NCBI RefSeq assembly: GCF_031198435.1
Contig: NZ_CP133548.1
Coordinates: 1,176,001 to 1,240,000 of the forward strand
DNA: 64,000 nucleotides
Source of the DNA: Pleionea litopenaei
GTDB lineage: Bacteria > Pseudomonadota > Gammaproteobacteria > Enterobacterales > Kangiellaceae
Reading direction: 5' to 3'
Shown: positions 19,662 through 29,865 of the stretch, in pieces
How positions within the stretch are numbered: position 1 is the stretch's first letter
How the letters are laid out: each line of letters opens with the position of its first letter
Program-made: the position numbers and the translations under genes
The notes under the pieces: model-generated
Seen by the model: only the letters and a program-made list of their open reading frames with translations
Databases searched by the model: none
What the model was told of the DNA's origin: nothing

Positions 19662-19689
19662 AAAAAAAGCCGCAATCGCGGCTTTTTTT
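19662..19689. terminator. Bidirectional terminator between bfd and grxD
   Basis: AAAGCCGC-AATC-GCGGCTTT with seven A and seven T on the flanks; convergent genes. Confidence 0.88.
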
Positions 19690-19716
19690 ATCTGCTTCAT
19701 TCAATCTTGGAATGAA

Positions 19717-20034
19717 TTAGGCGCCTCGAGCTTCTTTTATAACGCTCTGTAGCTCACCTTTCTGAAACATTTCTAAAATAATATCACAACCACCGATGAG
19801 CTCCCCTTTCACCCAAAGTTGTGGAAACGTTGGCCAGTTTGCATAGTTAGGAAGTTCCGAACGAATATCCGGATTCTCTAAGATATCGACATAAGCAAAC
19901 TCTTCTCCACACTGCATCAGTGCTTGCACCGCTTGCGCTGAGAAACCACACATTGGTAGCTTAGGCGAGCCTTTCATATAAATTAAAATATCATTCTCAG
20001 CGATTTGTTGTTTGATACGATCAAGAGTTTCCAT
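19717..20034 (-). CDS. grxD: Monothiol glutaredoxin Grx4
   Basis: 105 residues, single thioredoxin-fold domain. Active-site CGFS with Cys29, the WP(T)FPQLW segment and GGCDI glutathione-binding loop are all present. CGFS glutaredoxins carry and deliver [2Fe-2S] clusters with BolA partners. Its position among bfd, sodB and the Fur box makes an iron-linked grouping. Confidence 0.95.
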   Translation of the reverse strand: METLDRIKQQIAENDILIYMKGSPKLPMCGFSAQAVQALMQCGEEFAYVDILENPDIRSELPNYANWPTFPQLWVKGELIGGCDIILEMFQKGELQSVIKEARGA

Positions 20035-20286
20035 TTGAACCTCGATAAAATTAATAATGAATTGAATGCGCCGATCTTAATCAACCTCGTGTTCTTTCGC
20101 CAGTGTTTATCCAAGAAAATTACCGCTAAAGCGCTATTAACCCTTTATTTTCTAGGGGTTTTTTAATCCATTTTTCCGATTAATGCCAAAAAGGCCTAAC
20201 ATTGTGAGGGCAATATGACTACAATAACCGCTCTGAGAAATACCACTCAATTAACTTAACGACTACGGATTGAAGGAGCTTTGACT

Positions 20287-20871
20287 ATGGCTTTTGAATT
20301 ACCACCTCTTCCCTATGCAAAAGATGCATTAGCGCCAACCATTTCAGAAGAAACTCTAGAGTTTCACTACGGCAAGCATCACAATACTTACGTGGTAAAC
20401 CTAAATAACTTGGTTGAAGGGACTGAATTTGCAAACGCTTCTTTAGAAGACATCATCAAAAAGTCGTCTGGAGGCATTTTCAACAATGCAGCGCAGGTTT
20501 GGAACCATACCTTCTACTGGAACAGTATGAGTCCAAACGGCGGCGGTGCTCCAGAGGGCGCTCTAGCCGATGCTATCAATTCAGCATTTGGAAGTTTCGA
20601 AGACTTCAAATCTAAATTTTCTCAATCTGCAGCAACTAACTTTGGTTCAGGTTGGACTTGGTTGGTTAAAAAAGCCGATGGCAGTTTAGACATTATGAAC
20701 ACTTCTAACGCTGGCTGCCCATTGACAGAAGAAGGTATTACGCCTTTGTTAACGGTTGATGTTTGGGAGCACGCTTACTACATCGATTACCGTAACGCTC
20801 GTCCAAAATATCTAGAAGCGTTCTGGAATCTTGTAAACTGGGATTTCGCTGCATCTAACTTCAGCGCTTAA
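20287..20871 (+). CDS. sodB: Superoxide dismutase [Fe]
   Basis: 194 residues from the ATG at 20287, preceded by AAGGAG; an in-frame TTG lies two codons earlier. Cytoplasmic dismutation of superoxide. Metal ligands: His in FHYGKHH, His in WNHTFYW, Asp and His in [11 protein letters not shown]. The [13 protein letters not shown] and FGSGWTWLV segments are of the Fe type. Strong hairpin terminator follows. Confidence 0.96.
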   Translation: MAFELPPLPYAKDALAPTISEETLEFHYGKHHNTYVVNLNNLVEGTEFANASLEDIIKKSSGGIFNNAAQVWNHTFYWNSMSPNGGGAPEGALADAINSAFGSFEDFKSKFSQSAATNFGSGWTWLVKKADGSLDIMNTSNAGCPLTEEGITPLLTVDVWEHAYYIDYRNARPKYLEAFWNLVNWDFAASNFSA

Positions 20872-20876
20872 TCGTC

Positions 20877-20905
20877 AAAGGTGTGGCTGTACCAGCCACA
20901 CCTTT
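20877..20905. terminator. Terminator hairpin after sodB
   Basis: 13-bp perfect stem AAAGGTGTGGCTG/CAGCCACACCTTT with loop TAC, between convergent sodB and the DUF4124 gene. Confidence 0.8.
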
Positions 20906-20908
20906 CTC

Positions 20909-21385
20909 TTAACACTCCGTCAATTTCTTCCAACGTAAATCACGCAACTTCTTCCGTGTTTTGCTTTCTCCTAGCACTCGTTCAAGATCCCTGTTTAATT
21001 TTTTAATCTTTTTGGACAAATTTGAACATCGTTGTCTTGATCGCTTTAATTTTCCAGCACCTCGAGTTGCTGACACTTTTGGTAGCTTTGTTAACTGCTT
21101 TTGCTTTTTAAACTCAACAACAGGCACTTCGACTCTAGCTTCAGCTTTTACAGCCTGATGATTTGGCGGTGTTGCAGAGAAATGCCACACGCCCTTTTCG
21201 TCCTTCCAGCGATAGAGACTGTTAGACTCTTGCGCCGATAGCAGAGCCTTGTTTATCGACATCAAAAGTACCAACCAAAGGAATGGCCGTTGCCAAACGC
21301 ACTTTTGAGTTTTTGTATCTTTTCGGAGAAAACGGAACCGCTTAGTTATCGCGAGACTTTCGGTAAATTTGCTCTTCCTGAACAT
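20909..21385 (-). CDS. DUF4124 domain protein, membrane-anchored or exported
   Basis: About 158 residues; ATG at 21385 with AAGGAA upstream. A long basic N-terminus (about 35 residues) precedes a hydrophobic stretch PFLWLVLLMSINKALLSA, so the true signal start may be later. The DUF4124 core is LYRWKDEKGVWHFSATPP. The rest is a basic Lys/Arg-rich tail with coiled-coil character. Function unknown. Confidence 0.7.
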   Translation of the reverse strand: MFRKSKFTESLAITKRFRFLRKDTKTQKCVWQRPFLWLVLLMSINKALLSAQESNSLYRWKDEKGVWHFSATPPNHQAVKAEARVEVPVVEFKKQKQLTKLPKVSATRGAGKLKRSRQRCSNLSKKIKKLNRDLERVLGESKTRKKLRDLRWKKLTEC

Positions 21386-21699
21386 CAATCACTTTCCTTT
21401 CAATAAGCACCCATCAACTGTGGCAGCTTTTGAGAGCTAAAAGAACTTACCATCAAAGCTATTACTGGTAAGCAATGACTGTATTTTTAGTTCAGTGATT
21501 CAATATCTAAATTTTGAGATGAAAATGGGATTAACAAGTTATCCACAGGATAGCCACAAACCTATACCTTGCTGAACGACGACAATTTGGTTAATTTGTG
21601 TGCATTCATTCTTCAGGGGCAGCAGGGAAAGCCCGCCCCGAAGCACAATAAAATGAAAAGTCCGTACCTCTCCTCACTTCATGAGCGCATTGCGCTCAT
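21386..21699. other. Intergenic region, nothing recognised
   Basis: About 310 bases between two minus-strand genes, AT-rich. The only structure seen is a short palindrome ATGAGCGCAT/TGCGCTCAT at 21681-21699 against the stop of the M1 peptidase gene, without a T-tract in its direction. No ORF with a ribosome site. Confidence 0.5.
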
Positions 21700-23607
21700 T
21701 TATTTTTGTTTGAATATCGGGTCGATTGATGACTGAGCCATCGGGTGATAGGTCGCCCGCGCTTCAGCATAAATTCCTTTCGCCCATTCATACTCTCTCG
21801 TCGATGATTCCGCCAATAATTGATACAAAGGAACGATAAACTTTTTTCTTCCAACTGATTGAAGAAATGTTTTTACCGCAGGTTCAACGGCAACATAATC
21901 TTGCGAAATAGCGTATCGAAACCAAGCAAATTGAATTTCAGCATTGGTTGATTGAGTGAACCCAAGTTGTCGATCGAGTTCACGCATTTGTGTCATGGTT
22001 AAGTTAGCCGGCAAAATCTCGATGAAGTACAACCACTCATGGACCGTCCAGTTGACTTGTTTTAGTGCCGCGGTTGCTAGGTTTCTATTCAACCACGCTT
22101 GTTGATACTGTTGTACCTTTACAAAAGCATCACTTTGAGGATTAGGTGACGACTCGGGAAGACCTGGCTGATCGATCCATTGATTCACCGTTTCTAACGA
22201 GACAATTCCCGGGTATTTGTTTAATAACTGCGAGTTTAATTCTTTCACAAACTGATCCGTCGAAATCGACTGAAAAGCATATTTATCAAAGTAATAGCGA
22301 ATAAAGGGATCAAATTTGTCACGACCAAATGCTTGCTCTAAATACAACAAAAACATATGACCTTTTACGTAAGGAACATCAGAAAATGCATCGTCAGGAT
22401 CACGCCCTTTCAACTCAATACGTAACCGAGTATCGGCTGCTGGCAATGCTTTTAAATCCCGCTTTAAACCCGCTACACTCAACCACTGCTCCATTACCGC
22501 TCGTTGCTCACCAAAAACCTCTTCCATAATTCGGTTTTCAACATAACTAGTAAACCCTTCATTAAGCCAAAGATCGTTCCAAGTCGCATTGGTCACTAAG
22601 TTTCCTGACCACGAATGCGCTAACTCATGTGCAATTAAATTGACTAAGCTTTTATCACCGGCAATAACCGTTGGAGTGATAAAAGATAATCTTGGGTTCT
22701 CCATACCACCAAAAGGAAAAGCCGGCGGTAAAATCAATAAGTCATACTGCTGCCATCGATACGGTCCGTAAAGTTTTTCGGTAGCATCAATCATTGCCTG
22801 TGTATCATCAAACTCCGCAACAGCGCTTGCTAATACACTTGGCTCGGCCCAGATCCCCGTCTGTCGTGACATTGCTTGGTATTCTAATTCTCCGACCGCA
22901 ATTGCAATTAAATAAGCAGGAATCGGCTGCGGCATTGAGAACTCAAAAGCGGTTCCTACTTTTCCATTCGATGTAGCACTCATTACTGCCGTTAGAGGAC
23001 TTGGAGTGGTTATCTTTGCTGAATAAGTAACTCGAACAGCTGGCGTGTCTTGAATTGGGATCCAACTACGGGCATGAATCGCTTGCGATTGGCTGTACAT
23101 AAAGGGATGTTGTTTCCCTGCGGTTTGTTCCTTGTCGAGCCACTGCAAGCCCGATGCTTTTGGTGATGTAGCGTATTCAACCATAACTTTGTCTGCAGCC
23201 ACCGGAAGCTCGATGACTAATGCCGCTCCTTTCACTGGATCGGCATCTTGAAGAGAAAATTGGCCAGGAAGCCAAGCATTTTTATGCCAATAACGTACAT
23301 CCGATATTGTCAAATCTCGTGTATCGAGCTTGATGGTTGTAGTTGATTCTCTCAACCACACTAGTTGTAACTCAGCAGTACCCGATAACTTTTTTGACTT
23401 GAAGTCTGTTGTAAGCGTTAAATCAACATGCTTAACACGTACGTCATTCACGTTGGCATAGGTCATTTCATCCGCGACAGAGATTGGTGCGACTTTATTT
23501 TCTGGTGCAGAGTCGTGTTTAACCTGAACTTGTTTTTCAATTGGAGTACATGCAATCACACTGAATACTGCAAACTGAAATATAATTGTTTTCACAATGC
23601 CTTTCAT
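21700..23607 (-). CDS. M1 family metallopeptidase lipoprotein (leukotriene-A4-hydrolase-like)
   Basis: 635 residues. The N-terminus ends in a lipobox-like VIAC at Cys20, suggesting anchoring in the outer membrane facing the periplasm. The aminopeptidase exopeptidase loop GGMENP is present, followed by the zinc motif HELAHSWSGN-x13-NEGFTSY (HEXXH-x18-E). The C-terminal helical region resembles the LTA4H-C domain (YEWAKGIYAEARA). Predicted to trim N-terminal residues from peptides. Single gene. Confidence 0.9.
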   Translation of the reverse strand: MKGIVKTIIFQFAVFSVIACTPIEKQVQVKHDSAPENKVAPISVADEMTYANVNDVRVKHVDLTLTTDFKSKKLSGTAELQLVWLRESTTTIKLDTRDLTISDVRYWHKNAWLPGQFSLQDADPVKGAALVIELPVAADKVMVEYATSPKASGLQWLDKEQTAGKQHPFMYSQSQAIHARSWIPIQDTPAVRVTYSAKITTPSPLTAVMSATSNGKVGTAFEFSMPQPIPAYLIAIAVGELEYQAMSRQTGIWAEPSVLASAVAEFDDTQAMIDATEKLYGPYRWQQYDLLILPPAFPFGGMENPRLSFITPTVIAGDKSLVNLIAHELAHSWSGNLVTNATWNDLWLNEGFTSYVENRIMEEVFGEQRAVMEQWLSVAGLKRDLKALPAADTRLRIELKGRDPDDAFSDVPYVKGHMFLLYLEQAFGRDKFDPFIRYYFDKYAFQSISTDQFVKELNSQLLNKYPGIVSLETVNQWIDQPGLPESSPNPQSDAFVKVQQYQQAWLNRNLATAALKQVNWTVHEWLYFIEILPANLTMTQMRELDRQLGFTQSTNAEIQFAWFRYAISQDYVAVEPAVKTFLQSVGRKKFIVPLYQLLAESSTREYEWAKGIYAEARATYHPMAQSSIDPIFKQK

Positions 23608-23653
23608 AAATTACCTTTTATATTTTCTTTATAAAATTACCATACCTAGCGTC

Positions 23654-25018
23654 TTAAACTAACTGGTAGCACGGATGATATTCTTCATCGCCTATTTTCA
23701 TTCTTTTTTGTTCGACAAATGAACGAAGAACGCGATCAAGTTCCGCCATAATTTCTTGATCACCTTTTAGCTTAAACGGTCCAAATTGAGAAATAGCCGC
23801 AATGCCTTCGGCTTTAACATTTCCCGCAACAATTCCAGAGAAAGCTCGACGAATATTGGCTGCTAATTCATGTAAAGGTTGTTGCTGCGACAAATTTAAA
23901 CTCGCCATATCGTCATGTGTGGCGCTAAACGGCTGTTGAAAAGATTCAGGGATATGTAGCTGCCAATTAAAGAAGAACGCATCGTTGTTTTGCTTTCTGT
24001 ACTCGCGAACGGGTTTAACGTCTTGAGAGATCACTTGAGCGACTTTTTCAGGGTCGTTGATAATGATTTGAATTTTTTGTGCCGCGGTCTCACCCAGCGT
24101 TTTTAAAACGAATTCACGAATGGATAAGAAATAGTCTTGGCTTTTCTCTGGGCCAGTTAAAATGACTGGGAATGGCATGTCGATATTTTTTGGATGTAAC
24201 AATAGTCCAAGAAGGTAAAACAACTCCTCTGCTGTACCCACTCCGCCAGGAAAAACGACAATCGCATGCCCAAGTCGAGCAAAGGCTTCGAGCCGCTTTT
24301 CAATGTCAGGCATGATAACCAGCTTGTTTACAATCGGGTTGGGCGCTTCAGCGGCGATAATTCCTGGCTCACTAATTCCGATGAAACGAGAATCTAAAAT
24401 TCGCTGTTTTGCGTGCGCAACAGCCGCACCTTTCATTGGCCCTTTCATTGCACCAGGACCGCATCCGGTACAAATATCAAAATTGCGTAAGCCTAATTGA
24501 TAGCCAACTTCTTTAGTATAGTCATACTCTTCACGACTGATCGCATGGCCGCCCCAACATACCACTAAATTGAGTGTATTGACGGGGTTGAGTACCCCCG
24601 CATTACGTAAAATATGAAAATTCGCACTGGTGATATCTTCACTACTTGATAAATCGAAACGGCCACTGTGTAAAACCTGCTGATGGGAATAGATGAGATC
24701 TCTCAACGTTGAAAACAAATGCTCTTGAATCCCGCGGATCATTTCTCCATCGACGAATGCACTCGCAGGTGCGTTAATAACCTTAAGTTTAACACCACGG
24801 TCATTTTGCAATATCTCAACTTCAAAGTCTTTATGCGCGTTTAAAATTTCTTGGCTATTATCACTATCGCTTCCAGTATTCAAAACTGCCAAAGCACACA
24901 ATCTAAATATGTCTTTTAATGGTTTATGCGCTGGATCAGTTAATAGACTAACTTCATACTTTGATAAGACGTCTAAACTTCCAGCAGGATGCACACTCGC
25001 AGTAACTTTTTGTGACAT
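23654..25018 (-). CDS. ppnN: Pyrimidine/purine nucleotide 5'-monophosphate nucleosidase (LOG family)
   Basis: 454 residues from the ATG at 25018 (GGAAA upstream), the same length as E. coli PpnN. It hydrolyses the N-glycosidic bond of nucleoside 5'-monophosphates and, in E. coli, is activated by (p)ppGpp. The LOG-family signature FPGGVGTAEELFYLLG is visible; flanking N- and C-terminal domains (about 1-130 and 330-454) match the three-part PpnN layout. Confidence 0.92.
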   Translation of the reverse strand: MSQKVTASVHPAGSLDVLSKYEVSLLTDPAHKPLKDIFRLCALAVLNTGSDSDNSQEILNAHKDFEVEILQNDRGVKLKVINAPASAFVDGEMIRGIQEHLFSTLRDLIYSHQQVLHSGRFDLSSSEDITSANFHILRNAGVLNPVNTLNLVVCWGGHAISREEYDYTKEVGYQLGLRNFDICTGCGPGAMKGPMKGAAVAHAKQRILDSRFIGISEPGIIAAEAPNPIVNKLVIMPDIEKRLEAFARLGHAIVVFPGGVGTAEELFYLLGLLLHPKNIDMPFPVILTGPEKSQDYFLSIREFVLKTLGETAAQKIQIIINDPEKVAQVISQDVKPVREYRKQNNDAFFFNWQLHIPESFQQPFSATHDDMASLNLSQQQPLHELAANIRRAFSGIVAGNVKAEGIAAISQFGPFKLKGDQEIMAELDRVLRSFVEQKRMKIGDEEYHPCYQLV

Positions 25019-25273
25019 AGATTTTTCCAATTAACAGTGATTGGTAGAATTAATACGTACCCTATGTGCGCAAACGATGTGACTGATTTTCGAACACTTG
25101 TCGGGCACTTCTTGCGCCTTAATATGCCTTAACTAAAGGCTATTTAGAAATCGGTTCAATCATAGCGAATCATAGCTACCTATGTCACTGCTAAGTAAAC
25201 AATTTACTAGGATTAGCTAGAGGAGTGAGACTCACTTCCGGAAATTACAGATTTGCGCTTGCGGGGATTCGAT

Positions 25274-26245
25274 TTAGCTATACTGCTTAATGTTGGTTTG
25301 ATTGCGGCCACCCTCTTTACTTTGATATAACGCTTGATCGGCCATTTCAATCCACTTTTCGTGACTTGGCATTTTTTCACTAAACTCACAAATTCCAATA
25401 CTAACGGTAAAAGGAATGGGTTTACCTTCATAACTTACTTTAAGCGCTTCGATTCTTTTACGCAATCGTTCGGCAAAAATTAACGCATTGTCAGCTGGTG
25501 TGTTCGGTAAAAATACCACAAACTCTTCCCCGCCATATCGCCCGGGAATATCCGACTTTCTAACCATGTCTTTGAGTGTCTTAGCTGTTTGTCGAATTAC
25601 TTCATCGCCGGCTTGATGGCCAAAGGTATCATTAACCGATTTAAAGTGATCAATATCAAAAATCAATGCGCTCGACACATGTTTATAACGCATACAACGG
25701 TCAAACTCTCCTTGAAAGCTTTCTTCCCAAAAGCCGCGATTATAGAGCTGAGTCAAGCGATCAGTTCGACTCAGGCTTTCCAGTTCTGAGTTCAACCGAG
25801 TCAGCTCTTTTTTACTGGTGGCTACGTCGGTCACGTCATAAATTAGCAAACACACATGATTAACATCTCCGTCTGATGACATGAGTGGAATCATGGTCGC
25901 ATTTTGATACATAGTGTCTTCGGTACCAGTGATCGGTCGATAGTTTTTAAAACGGAATAAATACGGCCGCTGTTCCCAAGTGCTAAAGGCCCGGCTTTTC
26001 AATAAAAACACCGAGTCAATCTTATGTTTAAACCAAGCTTCAGGCACTTCAGGAAAAACATCAAAGATGCTCATGCCTTTTACTTGCAAGTCTGACTTGC
26101 CAGAGTGGTCGTGCATAAAGCGATTCCACATCTGTATGCAGTAAGCCGAGTCTAGTACGACTAATCCTACGTCGACATTGGTCAGCATATCCATCATCCA
26201 ATGCAAACCGTCTATCTCGTTCTTATCTAATTCGCTTCTGCTCAT
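25274..26245 (-). CDS. PAS-GGDEF diguanylate cyclase
   Basis: 323 residues. N-terminal PAS-like sensor (about 20-140, VLDSAYCIQMWNRFM and LLIYDVTD) and C-terminal GGDEF domain. The active-site motif is GGEEF in RYGGEEFVVFLP, so synthesis of cyclic-di-GMP is expected. No RxxD inhibitory site is obvious before it. Its ATG overlaps the stop of the upstream REC-CheC gene (ATGA), implying translational coupling with that receiver. Confidence 0.92.
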   Translation of the reverse strand: MSRSELDKNEIDGLHWMMDMLTNVDVGLVVLDSAYCIQMWNRFMHDHSGKSDLQVKGMSIFDVFPEVPEAWFKHKIDSVFLLKSRAFSTWEQRPYLFRFKNYRPITGTEDTMYQNATMIPLMSSDGDVNHVCLLIYDVTDVATSKKELTRLNSELESLSRTDRLTQLYNRGFWEESFQGEFDRCMRYKHVSSALIFDIDHFKSVNDTFGHQAGDEVIRQTAKTLKDMVRKSDIPGRYGGEEFVVFLPNTPADNALIFAERLRKRIEALKVSYEGKPIPFTVSIGICEFSEKMPSHEKWIEMADQALYQSKEGGRNQTNIKQYS

Positions 26246-27249
26246 GATGAGTAATAAGACACCCTATGGTTAAGTTCTTCGATTGAATCTTCACAAAAAA
26301 GAATCAACAGCTCACAATTTACACTATAACCTTCAATCGTATACAGAATTTCAATCGCCAAAGTTTCTTTCCAACTTACATTTTCTGGCTTTATCAGCTC
26401 TGCAATATTGCAGTGTTGACCTAAAACAATGGGATGCCCCTGACTAAATTGCATGTCGAGTTGATCGGCAAATGCTTTCAAAAACGCTCCAATCAGAATA
26501 CTGGCAATGTCCATTAATAGCTCTAACTCGACGTTCTCATCCATATTCCCTTCAAAGCGCATTAGCTTGGCAATGTCTTTGAAACTGGAGTCATTAAATA
26601 TCAACAAAGCCTCGCCCGCGACGCCATTACCAATAAAGCCCTGGCAAACGGAAGACACTGTGCCATGACGCTCAATGGCCTGCAGCGTCATCTGCAAGTC
26701 TCCTACCTCAATGGTATTAACGTTCGGAATGGGTAGAACAACAAAGGCATCCAATAGCTTTGCAAGCAGCTCTGCGGCTTGCCCCATCGCAACGTTTGCT
26801 ATCTCTTGGTAACTATCTCGAAGTGGAATGGGTGTATGGACAATCGCATCAATAATATCGGCATTGGAACTCGAAGATTGAACGCCGAGCAGATCATGCT
26901 CATCAAGTATCATTGCGATCTGATCTGCGTCGGCTGGCTTTTTAATGAAGGCCAACGCCCCTAACGACAGAACGCGTTCTCGAGCTTCCGCCTGGATATC
27001 TCCAGAAACGACGATAACCATCGATTGTAATTGCTCATTAAAAATGTGCTCAAGTACTTGATAGCCATCCATCTCTGGCATGGTCAGATCAAGGAACAAA
27101 ACCTCAGCACGGCCTGCACGAACCTGTTCTAAGCCTTCGACGCCATTCTCAGCAAAGGTCAGCTCGATATCCCAGTTTTCGGGCAAGCTACGAGCGATTT
27201 GCTTCCGAGCTAAGGTCGAGTCATCGCAAACAGTCACAGATATGGTCAT
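26242..27249 (-). CDS. Response regulator with CheC-like phosphatase domain
   Basis: 335 residues. Receiver at about 1-120 (VCDDST, phosphoacceptor in FLDLTMPEMDG, KKPAD) then a CheC/CheX-like domain. The first CheC site is intact (DSYQEIAN, fits [DS]xxxExxN with a Pro about 22 residues later); the second repeat (ELELLMDIAS) lacks the Asn. Likely dephosphorylates its own or another receiver. Coupled to the GGDEF gene by an ATGA overlap, so phosphorylation state may tune cyclic-di-GMP output. Confidence 0.85.
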   Translation of the reverse strand: MTISVTVCDDSTLARKQIARSLPENWDIELTFAENGVEGLEQVRAGRAEVLFLDLTMPEMDGYQVLEHIFNEQLQSMVIVVSGDIQAEARERVLSLGALAFIKKPADADQIAMILDEHDLLGVQSSSSNADIIDAIVHTPIPLRDSYQEIANVAMGQAAELLAKLLDAFVVLPIPNVNTIEVGDLQMTLQAIERHGTVSSVCQGFIGNGVAGEALLIFNDSSFKDIAKLMRFEGNMDENVELELLMDIASILIGAFLKAFADQLDMQFSQGHPIVLGQHCNIAELIKPENVSWKETLAIEILYTIEGYSVNCELLILFCEDSIEELNHRVSYYSS

Positions 27250-27341
27250 AAATGAGCACTTTCAATATTCTTTTCAAAGAGTTACTACTACTGTAGGTGG
27301 ATAATGAAGATAAATCAAAAGCATTATTCTTCAAGGACTAT

Positions 27342-28532
27342 TTAACTAAATAAAAACTCTTTAAAGTACTTAGGTACGTCGATATCGAGCGACTCTCCAC
27401 GCATACTTTTCTCAATTTCATCGTCCTCATAAGCGCGTGATAGGTCGACTTCTTTGGCTTCAATATAATGCTTGTGGCGGAGGTTATAAAATACCCGTAC
27501 AAGTGGCCTTAACGGGTTTTGCTTATTTCGTCGCAGCACAATCCCTAAACGCCCAGACTTCAATGCAACGACTGTCCCTACCGGATACACACCAATGCAT
27601 TTAATAAATTTTCCCACCAACCCGGCATCGAAATGTGATCCTGAATCGTTCAGTAGTATCTTGAAGGCCCTTCCAGAGACCTCGCCATCTTTGTAGCATC
27701 GAGTGGACGTAATCGCATCGTAACAATCGGCAATTGCTGCCATTTTCCCATAAAGCGAAATACTGTCTTTGTCTAACCCTCTTGGGTAGCCATTTCCATT
27801 GAGTTTTTCATGATGCTGTAGCATGACCTGTCTTGCAATGTCAGGAAGCCCTTGTAAGCCCTCGACCGCCGCTTCTCCATACTCCACATGTCGCTGCATG
27901 ACTTGGTATTCCTCAGGCGTTAACCGCCCCGGCTTTTTAAGAATCTCATCGGCAATTTTCACCTTACCAATATCATGTAAAAAACCACCTAAAATCAGCG
28001 ACTTGACGTCCTTTTCTGGCATTTTCAAATAGCCTGCGAACGCGCCTAACAACAAAGCGACATTGATTGAGTGTTCGAGTAAATAATCATCTTTATTCTT
28101 CATCATCGAAACACACAATAAAGCATCTGGGTCATCAAATAAACTGTCGACAAATTCGTCAGAAAGTTCAACGAATCCTTCTAAATTCAATGACTTACCT
28201 TCATATATATTATCCATTGCCTGGGCTTGCAGCTCTTTAGCCCGAAGGTACATCGCTTGCGCGTCGTTTAATTTATCACTGAACGAGCGCGTCTTTTTGA
28301 CTCTCGGACTAGCAGCCGGATGAGTGGTCGGCTGTTGATTGTCACCAATTGATTTTGCGGTGTCGATGATAAGGCTTGAGATACCCAGCTTACCCAACTT
28401 TTCGATGGTTTCTGTCGATTTAATAATGCCTTTTTGAATAACTTTTGTAGCAGAGCCACCGGCTTTAGACTCAGCGACTGCCTCAACATACATACCAACA
28501 GATAATTGCTCGATTGCGACTTTTTTGAACAT
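27342..28532 (-). CDS. HD-GYP cyclic-di-GMP phosphodiesterase
   Basis: 396 residues. N-terminal DUF3391-like domain (EQLSVGMYVEAV) then HD-GYP domain. Metal and signature residues: EHSINVALL, HDIGK, RHVEYG, HHEKLNGNGYPRGL, ADCYDAIT. All are intact, so hydrolysis of cyclic-di-GMP is expected. The gene lies 92 bases upstream of the REC-CheC/GGDEF pair on the same strand. A second DUF3391-HD-GYP paralogue is at 46.7 kb. Confidence 0.92.
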   Translation of the reverse strand: MFKKVAIEQLSVGMYVEAVAESKAGGSATKVIQKGIIKSTETIEKLGKLGISSLIIDTAKSIGDNQQPTTHPAASPRVKKTRSFSDKLNDAQAMYLRAKELQAQAMDNIYEGKSLNLEGFVELSDEFVDSLFDDPDALLCVSMMKNKDDYLLEHSINVALLLGAFAGYLKMPEKDVKSLILGGFLHDIGKVKIADEILKKPGRLTPEEYQVMQRHVEYGEAAVEGLQGLPDIARQVMLQHHEKLNGNGYPRGLDKDSISLYGKMAAIADCYDAITSTRCYKDGEVSGRAFKILLNDSGSHFDAGLVGKFIKCIGVYPVGTVVALKSGRLGIVLRRNKQNPLRPLVRVFYNLRHKHYIEAKEVDLSRAYEDDEIEKSMRGESLDIDVPKYFKEFLFS

Positions 28533-28668
28533 ATAGAATTAATTTAGACTCAGCTAGATTCAACGAATAAGTATAGCTGACTCTCAGGCGGCACGATAAA
28601 TTTTCGAAAACAATCTCCGCTACTGATTGGCTTAGCGCTTTAAGTTTCAAGAAGCTGCAAATTAGAAT

Positions 28669-28704
28669 AAAAAAAGCCGCATTTGCTAAGCAAACGCGGC
28701 CTTT
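28669..28704 (-). terminator. Terminator of the DUF481 gene
   Basis: Near-perfect 11-bp stem GCCGCGTTTGC/GCAAATGCGGC (minus strand) with a TTA loop and seven T residues. Confidence 0.85.
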
Positions 28705-28754
28705 TGTCTTACTAGCCTGTAACGGATGGCTGCTGATTCAGTCAGCCAATATGG

Positions 28755-29495
28755 CTATAGAAAGTTGTAAACTAGGTTGACGGTTGTCTTTGAATCGGTT
28801 TTTTCAAACCCTTCATCGACTTCGGTTGTGTGCTGAACTTCATAACCAACACTCAAAGCCATTGAAGAATTAATATTAACGGTTAAAGCCGTAATTGACT
28901 TATAAACGTCGAAGTCTTTACCAAACTCAGCAACAATTTCTTGTTGGAAATTAGCATTATCAGAAACCTTCTGCTTGAACGCTCCCGCCAATCGAGCCAC
29001 TTCTTCTTCTTCGGCTAGAATCTCTTGCTTCTCTTGATAACGACGCAAACCGTAACCGATCTCGCCTTCTAACTCGGTTTCTTTATCTTTAATAAATGAA
29101 CGTCCAAAACCCAGCGAGAAGTTACCAATGTAATCATAGCTGGTGAAGTTCTCATCCGCATAATCTAAAAGAACATAAGCGTACGACTTTTGTGAAAACT
29201 TGTAGTCAGTCTTTGAAAAGAAATAGGTTCTGTCTGCCGTCTTCTTCATGACATCGACACCATTCTCTTCGACTTCAGATTCCGCTTTATAAGTTTCAAC
29301 TCGAAATTCTTGCTTCCACTTCTCTGCATCATAAACCAAATTGAACTTACCATTGCTAGAGCTGGTGTTAGTGTTACCGTTAGAGTTAACCACGCCCAGT
29401 TCAGCTTTACCTTTCCAAGGTGACTCAGTCGCGTCATCCGAGGCGGTTGCCTTTTGCGTTAACATCCCTAGGGCAAAAATAATCAAATGCTTCAT
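28755..29495 (-). CDS. DUF481 family outer-membrane protein (YdiY-like)
   Basis: About 246 residues; ATG at 29495 with GAGG six bases upstream. Signal peptide (MKHLIIFALGMLTQKATAS) then the hallmark WKGKAELGVVNSNGNTNTSS, rich beta strands, and a short acidic segment about two thirds along. Ends NLVYNFL, with aromatic periodicity of a barrel. Function of DUF481 proteins is unknown. Confidence 0.82.
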   Translation of the reverse strand: MKHLIIFALGMLTQKATASDDATESPWKGKAELGVVNSNGNTNTSSSNGKFNLVYDAEKWKQEFRVETYKAESEVEENGVDVMKKTADRTYFFSKTDYKFSQKSYAYVLLDYADENFTSYDYIGNFSLGFGRSFIKDKETELEGEIGYGLRRYQEKQEILAEEEEVARLAGAFKQKVSDNANFQQEIVAEFGKDFDVYKSITALTVNINSSMALSVGYEVQHTTEVDEGFEKTDSKTTVNLVYNFL

Positions 29496-29865
29496 TGAAA
29501 ACCTCAACTTCTTATTTACTTGGCAGACTTTTTTTCGGCGCTAATTCTAACATTGAGCCATTGCTCTTAACATACTTTTTGTAAAACCTTTTACAACAAT
29601 CACTAATTTTTTGTGTGTTTGTGAACAAATCATCAGAAGCAAAAATAGTACATTCATGAAAACGGCTCAGACAAATGCCTTCTAAAAAAGAAGATTGCTG
29701 TCCGTCATTAATTTGACGCTAGGACACTTAATATTCTGCACTCGATAATCTGCGCTCGGCTGAACCAAAATAGGTATCCACTAAGGCATCTTTGTAACTA
29801 AGACAGCTTTTTAACTTAGGTAACTTTCTAATTAAGGTAACTTTCTAATTAAGATAACCTCCTAA
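29496..29865. other. Intergenic region between DUF481 gene and ilvD
   Basis: About 370 bases. The DUF481 promoter should lie at the left side. The right side is a 17-bp tandem repeat running into ilvD (separate entry). No other gene or RNA recognised. Confidence 0.5.

Noticed and set aside
20147..20172. Hairpin AACCC/GGGTT followed by a T run upstream of sodB
   Set aside because: The stem is short with a long loop and no transcript is known to end here; could be chance in AT-rich DNA.
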